From the NCBI GenBank assembly GCA_024234265.1, contig JACKOM010000016.1, positions 1 through 48,033 of the forward strand: a stretch of DNA of 48,033 nt. The letters are read 5' to 3'. This document shows, one piece after another, positions 1 to 7,860 of this stretch. Under the pieces are notes generated by a model. That model saw only the letters and a program-made list of their open reading frames with translations, did no database searches and had not been told where the DNA came from. The first letter of the stretch is position 1. Every line of letters begins with the position of its first letter. The stretch comes from Oceanospirillaceae bacterium. Its GTDB lineage: Bacteria > Pseudomonadota > Gammaproteobacteria > Pseudomonadales > Oceanobacteraceae. A program made the translations under genes and the position numbers.

Positions 1-320
1 CCTTCAATGATGATCACATCGGCATCTTTGGCGGCCAGACGGTGCAGACGGATGACTTCTTCCATCAAACGATCCAGCTGGCGGTCGCTGATCATCTGTT
101 GGGCATATTTAAGATCAAGGGGTTGGGGTGGTGTCAGGCGCGTGCCCATGCGTACCATCTGGGTGGAACGCTCTTCCGCCGGGTTGGTGGGCATAACAGC
201 CACGGGTTTGCAGAAAGCGACACGCAAGCCCCGTTCATCTAAAGCGCGTATCAGGCCGAGACTGATAGATGTAAGGCCTGTCTGAATGCTGGTGGGGGCA
301 ATAAAAAACGTGTGTAACAC
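1..320 (-). CDS. pta: Phosphate acetyltransferase, N-terminal part (runs off the window)
   Basis: Pta converts acetyl-CoA and phosphate to acetyl phosphate, which AckA uses to make acetate and ATP. Only the first ~106 residues are in the window. They begin LHTFFIAPTSIQTGLTSIS, the BioD-like P-loop-type start of long (about 700 residue) proteobacterial Pta proteins. The start is a GTG at 318-320, with an AAGGAG ribosome site lying inside the last codons of ackA. Only 4 bases separate the ackA stop from this GTG, so the two genes form an operon and are probably translationally coupled. The identity rests on the N-terminal domain plus the ackA neighbour; the catalytic C-terminal domain is outside the window. 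Confidence 0.88.
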   Translation of the reverse strand, partial: MLHTFFIAPTSIQTGLTSISLGLIRALDERGLRVAFCKPVAVMPTNPAEERSTQMVRMGTRLTPPQPLDLKYAQQMISDRQLDRLMEEVIRLHRLAAKDADVIIIE

Positions 321-324
321 AGTA

Positions 325-1506
325 TTACTCCTTAATAAGACGTGCAGCGTCGAGGGCGATCATCAGTTCTTCGTTAGTGGCTACTACCATAGCAAGGGTA
401 GAGGTTTCTGCGGAGATACGGCCTTGTGGGTCGCCACCCTGTTGATTCAGTTGTGCATCTGTTTTGAAACCCAAAATTGCCAGTTGCTGCAGCACGCTGG
501 CACGCAGGTCGGCATCGTTTTCACCTATACCACCGGTAAAAATCAGGGCATCAATACGTGGCAGGGAAACCGCCAGGGAACCTAAATAACGGGCGATGCG
601 GAACGCAAAAACCTCCAGCGCCAGGGCGGCTTGCTGGTTACCATTTGCCGCCGCGCTTTTAATTTCACGCATATCATTGCTGACGCCGGAAAGGCCCAGC
701 AGGCCACTTTGTTTATTCAGCACTGACATCAGTTGGGGCAGGCTTAAATTCAGGCGCTGGCACAGATATTCATGCAGGCCAGGGTCGATATCGCCACAGC
801 GGGTACCCATGATCAGGCCTTCTATCGGTGTCATGCCCATGGAACTGTCTGCACTTTTGCCATTCAGTACCGCCGCCGCACTGCAACCATTACCCAGGTG
901 CGCTGCGAGGAAACAGCATTGGTTCAGAGGTTTGCCCAGTATGTCTGCCGCCTTTTGTGTGACATAACGGTAGCTGGTGCCGTGGAAACCATAACGGCGC
1001 ACCGCATGTTCGCGGTAATAGTCCATGGGGAGGCCATACAAAAAGGCTTTTTGCGGCAGGCTCTGGTGGAATGCGGTGTCGAAGACCGCCACCTGGGGTC
1101 GATCGGGCAGAAGTTGCATGGCGGCTTCGATGCCGATGATGTTGACCGGGTTATGCAGGGGGGCTAAATGGCTGAGGGTTTTGAGGCGCTCAAGGCTTTT
1201 TTCATCTAACACCTGTGAGTCATGGAAGTATTCACCGCCGTGTACAACCCTGTGGCCCACGGCCACCAGATTATCGAGTAAGTTTGCGGCGCGGATGATA
1301 TCCAGAATGGCCTGCATGGCCGCACTGTGATCCGTCCCCTTAGGTGTATGGCTGTGTTTTTCGGCGTTGAGTTTGTAACTTAAACCCGCCTGTGGTGTAC
1401 CGAGGCGTTCCGCCAGACCACTGATAAGTGTGGTTTCATCCTGGCTGTTGATGACTGCAAATTTGATTGAAGAGCTGCCGCAGTTAATCACTAAAATGGT
1501 ATGCAT
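325..1506 (-). CDS. ackA: Acetate kinase
   Basis: Cytoplasmic enzyme of the ASKHA fold that interconverts acetyl phosphate + ADP and acetate + ATP. It has 393 residues, within the usual 390-405. Visible family signatures are the N-terminal phosphate loop NCGSSSIKFAV, HRVVHGGEYF, DTAFHQSLP, the HLGNGCS loop, TRCGDIDPG and the C-terminal adenosine-site FTGGIGEN. The gene starts with ATG at 1506 and is directly followed by pta. Together they form the overflow and substrate-level phosphorylation pathway. The acetate-scavenging enzyme Acs is encoded separately at 26.1 kb. Confidence 0.98.
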   Translation of the reverse strand: MHTILVINCGSSSIKFAVINSQDETTLISGLAERLGTPQAGLSYKLNAEKHSHTPKGTDHSAAMQAILDIIRAANLLDNLVAVGHRVVHGGEYFHDSQVLDEKSLERLKTLSHLAPLHNPVNIIGIEAAMQLLPDRPQVAVFDTAFHQSLPQKAFLYGLPMDYYREHAVRRYGFHGTSYRYVTQKAADILGKPLNQCCFLAAHLGNGCSAAAVLNGKSADSSMGMTPIEGLIMGTRCGDIDPGLHEYLCQRLNLSLPQLMSVLNKQSGLLGLSGVSNDMREIKSAAANGNQQAALALEVFAFRIARYLGSLAVSLPRIDALIFTGGIGENDADLRASVLQQLAILGFKTDAQLNQQGGDPQGRISAETSTLAMVVATNEELMIALDAARLIKE

Positions 1507-1574
1507 ACTAATCCTTCCTGTTGATGCGCAAACCTTAGCGGATTTTAGTGAACAATGGGTTAATGCATATCAAG

Positions 1575-1937
1575 CTAACCCATATGCAAAGGAGCTCTCA
1601 TACCGCTGGGCAGGGATTGTTCGATGGATTTCAGCAGCGTCATGGCTTCGCGGTAGGGGACTTTATCGGGGCGTTCCAGCACAAAACGGGTGGTGGCAAT
1701 ATAACCTTTACCCGCCCGTTCACAACTTTCTACCCGTGCGATGACTTCACGCAGGCTGAGGCAGCCGCAGGATAAATTCACCTCGACGTACTGCCCCTGT
1801 TTCAGTTTTTTGCTGGTGCTGAACATCAGACTGAAGCGGTTAAATTTCACCAGTTGGGCTTTCATCGGTTTGCGTGTGCCGAACCAGCCCCTGGTTGATA
1901 CCGTCATTTCCATGTACTGCTGCCCTGTGTGGCCCAT
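1575..1937 (-). CDS. PilZ-like small protein
   Basis: A 120-residue protein without signal peptide or membrane segment. The stretch VKFNRFSLMFSTSKKLKQGQ followed by VEVNLS has the layout of a PilZ beta-barrel (a short strand, then 'L..G..V.V.L'). The canonical RxxxR and DxSxxG c-di-GMP motifs are not clear, although R and N/S residues lie near the expected places. If it is PilZ it may be a degenerate or non-binding type. It lies 30 bases downstream of yciH on the same strand, so they are probably co-transcribed. A diguanylate cyclase is encoded just beyond on the opposite strand. An AGGAAAG sequence precedes the ATG at 1937. The family call is tentative; the ORF is well supported. Confidence 0.6.
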   Translation of the reverse strand: MGHTGQQYMEMTVSTRGWFGTRKPMKAQLVKFNRFSLMFSTSKKLKQGQYVEVNLSCGCLSLREVIARVESCERAGKGYIATTRFVLERPDKVPYREAMTLLKSIEQSLPSGMRAPLHMG

Positions 1938-1967
1938 AAACTTTCCTAGTTTAGACGTGGGTTCCGC

Positions 1968-2306
1968 TTAGCCGCCAATTTGCTTCACGGTGTGACCCTG
2001 CTGCTGAAAAAAGGTTTTCACCGGCTCCAGCACGTCGCCCTGGATTTCTATCGTAAAGTCTTTGACGGAGCCGCCCGTGCCACAACGTTGTTTGAGTTGT
2101 TTGCACAGTGCCTGCAGGGCTTTTTTATCCAACCCCAGTCCGCTCACCACGGTGACGGTTTTGCCACCACGGCCTTTACGATCCCGTTTTATATGGACTG
2201 TACCATCGGATGGGGGAGGGGTCTGTGTCTTACAACAACATTTTTCAAGTGGTTGGTTGCAATCCGGGCAGGTGCGGCCGGTTTCGGTTGAATACACTAA
2301 TGCCAT
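1968..2306 (-). CDS. yciH: SUI1/eIF1-like translation factor YciH
   Basis: A 112-residue protein of the SUI1 (eIF1-like) family, which in bacteria can influence initiation fidelity on the 30S subunit. The N-terminus carries a Cys-rich segment (CPDCNQPLEKCCCK, about residues 14-27) that could bind a metal. The C-terminal two thirds are the SUI1 fold: basic RDRKGRGGKTVT, then LDKKALQALCKQLKQRCGTG and SVKDFTIEIQGD. The length fits bacterial YciH (about 105-110). Its start at 2306 faces the diguanylate cyclase start at 2460 across a 153-base divergent spacer. The PilZ-like gene follows in the same direction. Confidence 0.92.
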   Translation of the reverse strand: MALVYSTETGRTCPDCNQPLEKCCCKTQTPPPSDGTVHIKRDRKGRGGKTVTVVSGLGLDKKALQALCKQLKQRCGTGGSVKDFTIEIQGDVLEPVKTFFQQQGHTVKQIGG

Positions 2307-2406
2307 AAATGTTACCTGTTTTGATTTGGCCGCATTGTAGAAGTTAAGGTCCGGCTTCGAAAGTCATCACATATTTGCTGTTACCTGATCCCTGTCTGTT
2401 TCGTCG

Positions 2407-2421
2407 CCGGATTTAATCCGG
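2407..2421. promoter_or_regulatory. Perfect 7-bp inverted repeat in the yciH/GGDEF divergent spacer
   Basis: CCGGATT-T-AATCCGG is a perfect palindrome with a one-base centre, about 40 bases upstream of the diguanylate cyclase start. Its shape and position fit a dimeric regulator operator, but no family is recognised and chance is possible. The rest of the spacer (2307-2459) shows no convincing sigma-70 promoter by eye. Confidence 0.35.
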
Positions 2422-2459
2422 TAAAGTGCCTTTAATCAGGAAATATACTTAAAAAAATC

Positions 2460-3353
2460 ATGGAAATAGCGGCAAACGCATCCTTAACACTGATGACATT
2501 GGGCGATGACCAGGCTGAGCAATTAGTGGCCTGGTGCAGTACTTTTGCCAGCGTTTCTCTGTGTAGCCAGTGGGAGGCAGTTGATTGGGCCGCGACCGAT
2601 TTAATTGTGGTGGCAGATCGCTCCCTGTGGATGACAACACCGGTTACCCATATTGCGCAAAGGCGCATTCCTTATGTGGTGATTGGCCCGCGGGATGAAA
2701 GCCTCGAAGTGCAGGCCTTTGCCCAGGGGGCCTGTGATTACCTGCAAAAACCCCTGAATCCAGCTATTTGCCAGATGCGCCTGATGTTGCATCTGCAGAA
2801 CAAACGCAATCGTGATTACCTCGAAAGCCTCAGTTTGACGGACCCATTGACAGAGCTGGCTAACCGCCGCCGGTTTGATGATGCGTTATTTCAGACCTAC
2901 AAACAGAGCATGCGCAGCCAGTTGCCCTGTGCTTTGATCAGCATCGATGTGGATTATTTCAAACATTACAACGATACCTACGGACACCTCAAAGGTGACT
3001 TGTGCCTTAAGCGTATTGCTCGGGTGCTGGACACTGCCGGTGCACGTCCGTTTGATGTGGCTGCCCGTGTGGGTGGCGAAGAGTTTTCCCTGATTCTGCC
3101 CGATACCCATGAGGAAGGGGCATTACAGGTATGCAGTCGTATTCTTAACGGGGTGCGCGAGCTTGCCATGCCCCACAGCGGTATTAATAAACCCCACGTG
3201 ACTGTCAGTGTCGGGGTTGCGGTGATTCAGGCGGGGCCGGAGTGTTCCCTGCTGGATTGGCCGGAGCGTGCTGACCGTGCCCTTTATCAGGCCAAAGCCA
3301 ATGGCCGCGATCAGATAGTCAATGCCCGGGAGTTAAACCTGGAGCGCGTCTGA
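2460..3353 (+). CDS. Response-regulator-like diguanylate cyclase (GGDEF)
   Basis: A 297-residue cytoplasmic protein predicted to make cyclic di-GMP from two GTP. Residues ~5-115 look like a receiver fold (IVVADRSLWMTT, VVIGPRDESLEVQAFAQGACDYLQKPL, with the conserved K before P). The N-terminal acidic cluster typical of a phosphorylated receiver is not obvious, so phosphorylation is uncertain. Residues ~125-290 form the GGDEF domain (DPLTELANRR, DVDYFKHYND, GGEEF at 205-209). An RxxD inhibitory I-site (RPFD, 196-199) sits exactly five residues before GGEEF, implying product feedback. The start has a weak ribosome site. The last 21 bases overlap the convergent gene at 3333-3662. Confidence 0.93.
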   Translation: MEIAANASLTLMTLGDDQAEQLVAWCSTFASVSLCSQWEAVDWAATDLIVVADRSLWMTTPVTHIAQRRIPYVVIGPRDESLEVQAFAQGACDYLQKPLNPAICQMRLMLHLQNKRNRDYLESLSLTDPLTELANRRRFDDALFQTYKQSMRSQLPCALISIDVDYFKHYNDTYGHLKGDLCLKRIARVLDTAGARPFDVAARVGGEEFSLILPDTHEEGALQVCSRILNGVRELAMPHSGINKPHVTVSVGVAVIQAGPECSLLDWPERADRALYQAKANGRDQIVNARELNLERV

Positions 3354-3662
3354 CATCTGCAGCAGCAGGGGTGTCAGGTTAGCCCGTGTGCGTGAGCGCA
3401 GAATCCTTCCGGCTATATCGTTTTGCACATCCTCCAGCACATTGGCCAGGGTTTGGGTTGAGCAACTGATCACTTCGTAGGGGTAATGGTGGTCTTGTAC
3501 GGAAACCTTGGTTAACTCCATCAGCTCGGCATTCAGAATTCTCACCACGTTAAAACTGGCGTCTTTCATTTCCATGGTCTGGGATTCCCAGTACAGATCT
3601 TCCATGCAGTCGAGCAGTTCAGATAAGAGCATGGTGGCTTTGGCAATGGTAATTCGTTGCAT
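3333..3662 (-). CDS. Hypothetical helical protein, 109 residues
   Basis: I do not recognise this family. The protein is cytoplasmic, mostly helical, with no signal peptide and an acidic middle (LLDCMEDLYWESQTMEMKD). A GAGGAAC ribosome site precedes its ATG at 3662. It converges on the diguanylate cyclase gene and their 3' ends overlap by 21 bases, so read-through of either would create antisense RNA to the other. Support is the ribosome site, a sensible amino acid composition, and the lack of any other gene in the interval. A c-di-GMP role is only suggested by position. Confidence 0.6.
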   Translation of the reverse strand: MQRITIAKATMLLSELLDCMEDLYWESQTMEMKDASFNVVRILNAELMELTKVSVQDHHYPYEVISCSTQTLANVLEDVQNDIAGRILRSRTRANLTPLLLQMSDALQV

Positions 3663-3793
3663 AGTGGGCGTTCCTCAGTATTGCCCTGAGTTTAGAAGAA
3701 AATCCCCGAATCGCTATTTGGTCAGTGGGCTTGTGGGCTTATGCCATTGCGGCTCCGCGCGTGGCCATTAGTATGGCGCAGAGGAGGGCAACT

Positions 3794-4201
3794 ATGGCCA
3801 ATATGACAGCAAGCGCATTACAGGCATTTCTCGACGGGCACTTTCCGGCATCGGGCATTGAGGTGTTATCGGCCGGCGGGATGCGTGCAGAAATTATGTT
3901 GCCCGTGGGTAAACAGCATTTACGCCCGGGCGGTAGTGTTTCCGGCCCTGTGATGATGACACTCGCCGATACCGCCATGTATATGGCGATTCTGGCGGAA
4001 TTGGGGCCGGTTGCGATGGCGGTGACCAGCAGTCTGAATATTAATTTTTTGCGCCGGCCCGATCCGGTGGATATGTTCGCTCGTGCAGAGTTATTTAAAT
4101 TGGGTAAACGTCTGGCGATGGGTGAAGTGAAGATATTTTCCCGTGGCAGTGATGACATGGTTGCCCATGCCACCTGCACCTATTCCATTCCACCGGTTTA
4201 A
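3794..4201 (+). CDS. PaaI-type hotdog thioesterase
   Basis: A hotdog-fold acyl-CoA thioesterase of the PaaI/YbgC-like group, hydrolysing acyl-CoA or related thioesters; the substrate is unknown. Chosen start: ATG at 3794, because a GAGGAGG ribosome site lies 6-7 bases upstream; the frame stays open 69 bases further back without a better signal. This gives 135 residues, normal for the family. Visible signatures are HLRPGGSVSGPVMMTLADTAMYMA (central helix and catalytic region), TSSLNINFLRRP, and FKLGKRLAMGEVKIFS. Its stop codon shares TTAA with the stop of the opposing gene at 4198-4677, itself another hotdog protein. Confidence 0.88.
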   Translation: MANMTASALQAFLDGHFPASGIEVLSAGGMRAEIMLPVGKQHLRPGGSVSGPVMMTLADTAMYMAILAELGPVAMAVTSSLNINFLRRPDPVDMFARAELFKLGKRLAMGEVKIFSRGSDDMVAHATCTYSIPPV

Positions 4202-4677
4202 AGCGTGCGTTTCTTGCGGCGGATGTAAATGGTTTTGAAGGCCCGTGCGACTACAACACCATTTTCATCCACCACATCCACTTCATAGGTCGGCAAATAT
4301 TTTTCACCGTTGGCGGTTTTGCTACGGATATCGTTAAGAATCTCTTCACCTACCTGAAAATGTGCGCTTACTGTACCGGCGCCGGGGCGTACAAACTCTA
4401 TCCGTGCCGCCTGGTCCCACACAATAAAATCGCTGCCGAGCTGATTCATGATTAACAGCATATAAAAGGGATCAATCATTGCGTACAGGCTGCCGCCAAA
4501 GTGCACACCCACATAATTGCGGTTGAACCAGGTGAGTTTCATCTGCACCCGGGCACTGGAAAAATCATCCGCCAGGTGGGTGACTTTAATGCCCGCACCC
4601 CTGAAGGGGCGGTACCAGTTAAATACATGGCGTAAAATTCTGGGCTGATTAAAAAAGCCCACTAAACCTTTTTTCAT
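4198..4677 (-). CDS. DUF4442 hotdog-fold protein
   Basis: A 159-residue protein of the DUF4442 (YiiD-C-like) thioesterase-related family. The pattern is NWYRPFRGAGIKV, LTWFNRNYVGVHFGGSLYAMIDPFYMLL and AARIEFVRPG; the H-F-G-G-S-L-Y-A-M segment is the hotdog helix region. The start is taken at ATG 4677, because GGAG lies 6 bases upstream. An ATG at 4683 is directly against that site and is less likely. It is convergent with the PaaI-type gene and their stop codons overlap in a TTAA. The enzyme substrate cannot be read from sequence. Confidence 0.82.
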   Translation of the reverse strand: MKKGLVGFFNQPRILRHVFNWYRPFRGAGIKVTHLADDFSSARVQMKLTWFNRNYVGVHFGGSLYAMIDPFYMLLIMNQLGSDFIVWDQAARIEFVRPGAGTVSAHFQVGEEILNDIRSKTANGEKYLPTYEVDVVDENGVVVARAFKTIYIRRKKRTL

Positions 4678-4761
4678 ACACATCTCCGCTTTGGGATAAG
4701 TGTAAGGTTAGATAGCTGGCAGTAAATGACCAATCAGAACAAAGCGATTACCCTTTGTTGA

Positions 4762-5574
4762 TCATTGCCCTGCGTAAGAAAGGTTGCGGTTGGTTTGTGG
4801 TGTATCCGGCGCGCTTTGTAAAACCTGATTGATTTGCTGGCGGCATTGCTGGGCGTATTGTTTGCGGTGGTTGCAGGCCAAAGGTTGGCAGAAGTGTATT
4901 TCGGCGTAGGTGACATCCGCAGCGGCGATACGCAACAGGCTTTGCACAAAACCATCATCATCAATAAATGCGGCATCCCGTGAGCGTTCACCGCTGGCGG
5001 TGAGGTAGCGGATGGCAATGGCCTGTACCTTTGCCTGTTCGCGCAGGGCAGCTTCAAAAAACATCGGATAAAAATGGCTGATTTGTTCGGTATTGGCGGT
5101 GGTGCCTTCGGCAAATACCACCAGGGATTGCCCGGCCTGCAATGCCCGTTGCGCGGCGGGCAGGGATTCACGGTAAACCCGGAATTTATTTTCGCGGTGA
5201 ATAAAAAGAGCGTTGGCTTTGCGGCATAACCAGCCGATCAGGGGCCAGTCTTCGACATCGGCCTTGGCGATAAAAGCGAGGGGTTTGTAACCGGCCAGAA
5301 TTACCACATCCAGCCAGGAAACATGATTCGGAGCGAGCAGGGCGGGGGCTGTTGCGATCTCACCCATCAATGCAATTTTAACGTTCAGTACCTGATAAAT
5401 ACGGCGGCAGAAAAAACCCACGGTTGCTTCGCGGAAGCTGGGGCGCCATGGCCCGCTGCGGGGCAGTAAAAAAATAGAGGGGATGACCACACAGGCAATA
5501 ATCAGCCAGAAAGCGGCACGTACAACCCGCTGAAATGTACGCAATGAAGTGTACATACGCATATCAGGCTGCAC
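4762..5574 (-). CDS. olsA: Lyso-ornithine lipid O-acyltransferase (PlsC family)
   Basis: Membrane acyltransferase predicted to transfer a second acyl chain to lyso-ornithine lipid. It has the PlsC signature NHVSWLD (H84-x4-D89), the EGTT box (VVFAEGTTAN) and an N-terminal membrane helix (FWLIIACVVIPSIFLL). By itself it could be a lysophosphatidate acyltransferase; the OlsA call comes from being directly downstream of olsB. The listed start is a GTG at 5574 overlapping olsB by 11 bases. An ATG at 5562, one base past the olsB stop, is an equally good choice. Ornithine lipids are phosphorus-free and often replace phospholipids at low phosphate; no Pho box was identified here. Confidence 0.85.
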   Translation of the reverse strand: MQPDMRMYTSLRTFQRVVRAAFWLIIACVVIPSIFLLPRSGPWRPSFREATVGFFCRRIYQVLNVKIALMGEIATAPALLAPNHVSWLDVVILAGYKPLAFIAKADVEDWPLIGWLCRKANALFIHRENKFRVYRESLPAAQRALQAGQSLVVFAEGTTANTEQISHFYPMFFEAALREQAKVQAIAIRYLTASGERSRDAAFIDDDGFVQSLLRIAAADVTYAEIHFCQPLACNHRKQYAQQCRQQINQVLQSAPDTPQTNRNLSYAGQ

Positions 5575-6325
5575 GCATAAAGTGCTTCAGGTAACGCTGG
5601 TTAATATCTTCACGCGCCAGCAGCACTACCACATCGGCCACGTTAAAGGCTTTATCCCAGTGCGCTTCACCACAGACTTTACAACCCATGCGTAAATAAG
5701 CTTTGAGTAATGCCGGCATCAGGCTTTTGCCATCGGCGTGCACTTCAAGGTGAGGCAACGGGTGTTTGGGAATAACGCGTTTCTCACTTTCGGTGAAGTG
5801 GTTGTCACGCAGATAATCGATCACCGCCAGGGCTTTTGGGCCGTCATTAAATGGGATGCTGGCGCAACCCATCAGGAAATCAATATTGTGATCCTGGATA
5901 AACTGGCCAAGGCGTGCCCACAGCAGGGCGATTACCGCGCCATTGCGGAAATCACCATCCACACAGGTGCGGCCGATTTCCATATAACGTTTGCCGCTCT
6001 GCAAAATGCCACTTAAATCAAATTCGGTCTGGGTGTAAAAACCGCCGGTATGGGCCAGCATGTCACTGGTAATAATGCGGCTGTAACCTACCACATCACC
6101 GGAAAATTCATCCTTCACCACCAGGTGATAACACACGTCATCGAAGTGATCACGGTCGATACCCGCTTCAGTGGATTTGAATTTGGCACCCATATCTTCA
6201 CCAAATACGCGGTAACGCAGTTCTAGCGCTTTACGGATATCCTGCGCATCTTCAGTGATCATGGCGCACAGGGAAGTGGGCGCCACCTGAGGTTGTGTGT
6301 TGTTCTGGGCCAGTACGGTCTGCAT
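5564..6325 (-). CDS. olsB: L-ornithine N-alpha-acyltransferase
   Basis: GNAT-like (autoinducer-synthase-related) enzyme that adds a 3-hydroxyacyl group from acyl carrier protein to ornithine, the first step of ornithine lipid synthesis. Typical blocks are RYRVFGEDMGAKF, GIDRDHFDDVCYHLVV, VVGYSRIIT, YMEIGRTCVDGDFRNG and FLMGCASIP. Start chosen: ATG at 6325, because AAGGTGAG lies just upstream, giving 253 residues. The frame extends to 6355 without a better signal. olsA follows with overlapping ends, so the pathway is a complete two-gene operon. Confidence 0.93.
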   Translation of the reverse strand: MQTVLAQNNTQPQVAPTSLCAMITEDAQDIRKALELRYRVFGEDMGAKFKSTEAGIDRDHFDDVCYHLVVKDEFSGDVVGYSRIITSDMLAHTGGFYTQTEFDLSGILQSGKRYMEIGRTCVDGDFRNGAVIALLWARLGQFIQDHNIDFLMGCASIPFNDGPKALAVIDYLRDNHFTESEKRVIPKHPLPHLEVHADGKSLMPALLKAYLRMGCKVCGEAHWDKAFNVADVVVLLAREDINQRYLKHFMRAA

Positions 6326-6475
6326 ATGCTCACCTTGCGGGTCAGTTTTCAGCAAGGCTAAGTGCGGGGCGTGACAGTCCTGTTGCAGTTAGTTTGCATG
6401 TCCATGACATATACAAAATTGCGGCAATCAGGCGAGCGTTGACTATTATCAATGTCAACAAAGGGAGGGATGCCC

Positions 6476-7081
6476 GTGAAAAGATTCTGGCAGATAGCGG
6501 TTTTATTAAGTTTTTATATAACAGTGCAGGCTGTGCCGGCACCGCCTGCGGAAAGTGATATCACCCGTTTATTTGAACAGGGTTTCGGGCAGGAATTGCT
6601 GTTTTTTATGCCCGAGAAACTCCCCCTGGAAATTGAGCGTATTCAGAACACCATGGTGAAAAAGCTCGATCAGTATGTCAAAGCCGGGGTTCTGACCCGG
6701 GAAAATACCCGCTTTCTCGCTGAAAAAATCATGTATGGCGAGCCCCGTGAAGTCAGTGTCGGGGGGTATACCTATAAATTAAATGAGGCCTCCCAATGGG
6801 TTTCCCCCAAGGGCATTTATTACGGCCACCCCCGTATCCGCGAAATACTCGAAGTCAGCACGCCTATGGACATTAACGGGCGTATTTATTGTGAGGTCTA
6901 TTTGAGCTGGTATGCCGATCAGCTGCCGGAGTGGCTGGATAAAATTGACTGGCGCGCGGAGCGGGCATTAAAACGCGCCCGTGAATCGAAAGAAAAACCC
7001 TTTGAAAAAAGGCTTAACTTCGAATTTAAAGACGGTAAATGGGATATCTGGAAAGACAAAGCCCCGCAGACATTGTTTTAA
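6476..7081 (+). CDS. Exported hypothetical protein
   Basis: Unrecognised family. The start is taken as GTG 6476, which follows GGGAGGG by a normal distance; ATG 6470 is too close to that site. The product then opens with KRFWQIAVLLSFYITVQAVPA, a clean Sec signal peptide with probable cleavage around VQA or VPA. The mature ~180 residues are rich in charged and aromatic residues (FFMPEKLPLEIERI, YADQLPEWLDKIDWRAERALKRARE), suggesting a periplasmic or surface soluble protein. It is monocistronic and divergent from olsB. Confidence 0.72.
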   Translation: MKRFWQIAVLLSFYITVQAVPAPPAESDITRLFEQGFGQELLFFMPEKLPLEIERIQNTMVKKLDQYVKAGVLTRENTRFLAEKIMYGEPREVSVGGYTYKLNEASQWVSPKGIYYGHPRIREILEVSTPMDINGRIYCEVYLSWYADQLPEWLDKIDWRAERALKRARESKEKPFEKRLNFEFKDGKWDIWKDKAPQTLF

Positions 7082-7098
7082 TCTCTACGGGGCCTTTT
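7058..7098 (+). terminator. Possible terminator at the end of the exported-protein gene
   Basis: AAAGCCCCG near the stop codon can pair, with one bulge, to CGGGGCCTTTT just after it, followed by a short T run. The loop is long (about 20 bases), so this is a modest candidate. Confidence 0.35.
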
Positions 7099-7114
7099 GG
7101 TTGTTGCCATGTAA

Positions 7115-7852
7115 TTAACGGTTACTGATGGCAATGCCGACTTCGAGTTTTTCAAACCAGTCAAAAAAGCGTTGTATATCATCGCCCTTAAACATGCGCC
7201 CGTGTTGCGGCACCATTAATTGAATATCCAGCTTGCGCACCCGGTTTAACCAGTCCTTTTTGGCTATTTCACTGGGCATCCAGCGTTGGTGGAAATAACG
7301 CATTTTATCTTGGTGTAAATCGAAATTTTCTACGAATAAATCACTTCCCGGCGGTTCCAGCGCCGCGCCCACGTCACCGCTGAAGAGGATCTTCGCTTTG
7401 GCATCGTAAATATGGAAATTACCTGAAGAGTGCAGGTAATGGGCGGGGATTAATTCCAGTTCGACGGTATTTAATTCGATGCGGCCGCCTTCATCGGGGA
7501 TGGGCACATATTCAATGTTACTCATGCCGAAGTGGCGCACAAAACCTTCCCATAACCAGGGGCAGTGCAGGCGCGCGTTAGGCAGCACCTGATCCCACAT
7601 ACCAAGGGAGGAAATAATATCCGGGTCCTGGTGGGAGGCGAATAAATCCGTGATGTTTTCGATATCCAGATATTTCAGTACGGAGGCGAGCATGGTGGAA
7701 AAAACTTCAATCCCGCCCGGATCCAGCAGCAGGGCTTTGTCGCCATCGACCACCATAAACTGGTTGGTATCGATGATTTTTTCAGGTTTTTCAGGGTCGC
7801 GGCCAAATACGTACCACTGATGCCCCTGATCAAAAAGCTTTAGTGCTTCCAT
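7115..7852 (-). CDS. ODP-type di-iron metallo-beta-lactamase-fold protein
   Basis: A 245-residue stand-alone oxygen-binding di-iron (ODP) domain, the metallo-beta-lactamase fold also found in flavodiiron proteins but without flavodoxin. Candidate metal ligands are H74, D76 and D78 (SHQDPD), H141 (HYLHSSGNF), D160 (FSGDVG) and H217 (VPQHGRM), matching flavodiiron spacing. The usual HxExDH is H-x-D-x-D-I here, so an aspartate replaces the glutamate ligand. Family knowledge suggests binding or sensing of O2, peroxide or NO rather than hydrolysis. It is the last gene of a hemN / chemoreceptor-tip-like / ODP run on the minus strand, with only 8 bases to the gene upstream. Confidence 0.85.
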   Translation of the reverse strand: MEALKLFDQGHQWYVFGRDPEKPEKIIDTNQFMVVDGDKALLLDPGGIEVFSTMLASVLKYLDIENITDLFASHQDPDIISSLGMWDQVLPNARLHCPWLWEGFVRHFGMSNIEYVPIPDEGGRIELNTVELELIPAHYLHSSGNFHIYDAKAKILFSGDVGAALEPPGSDLFVENFDLHQDKMRYFHQRWMPSEIAKKDWLNRVRKLDIQLMVPQHGRMFKGDDIQRFFDWFEKLEVGIAISNR

Positions 7853-7860
7853 GCAGTCTG

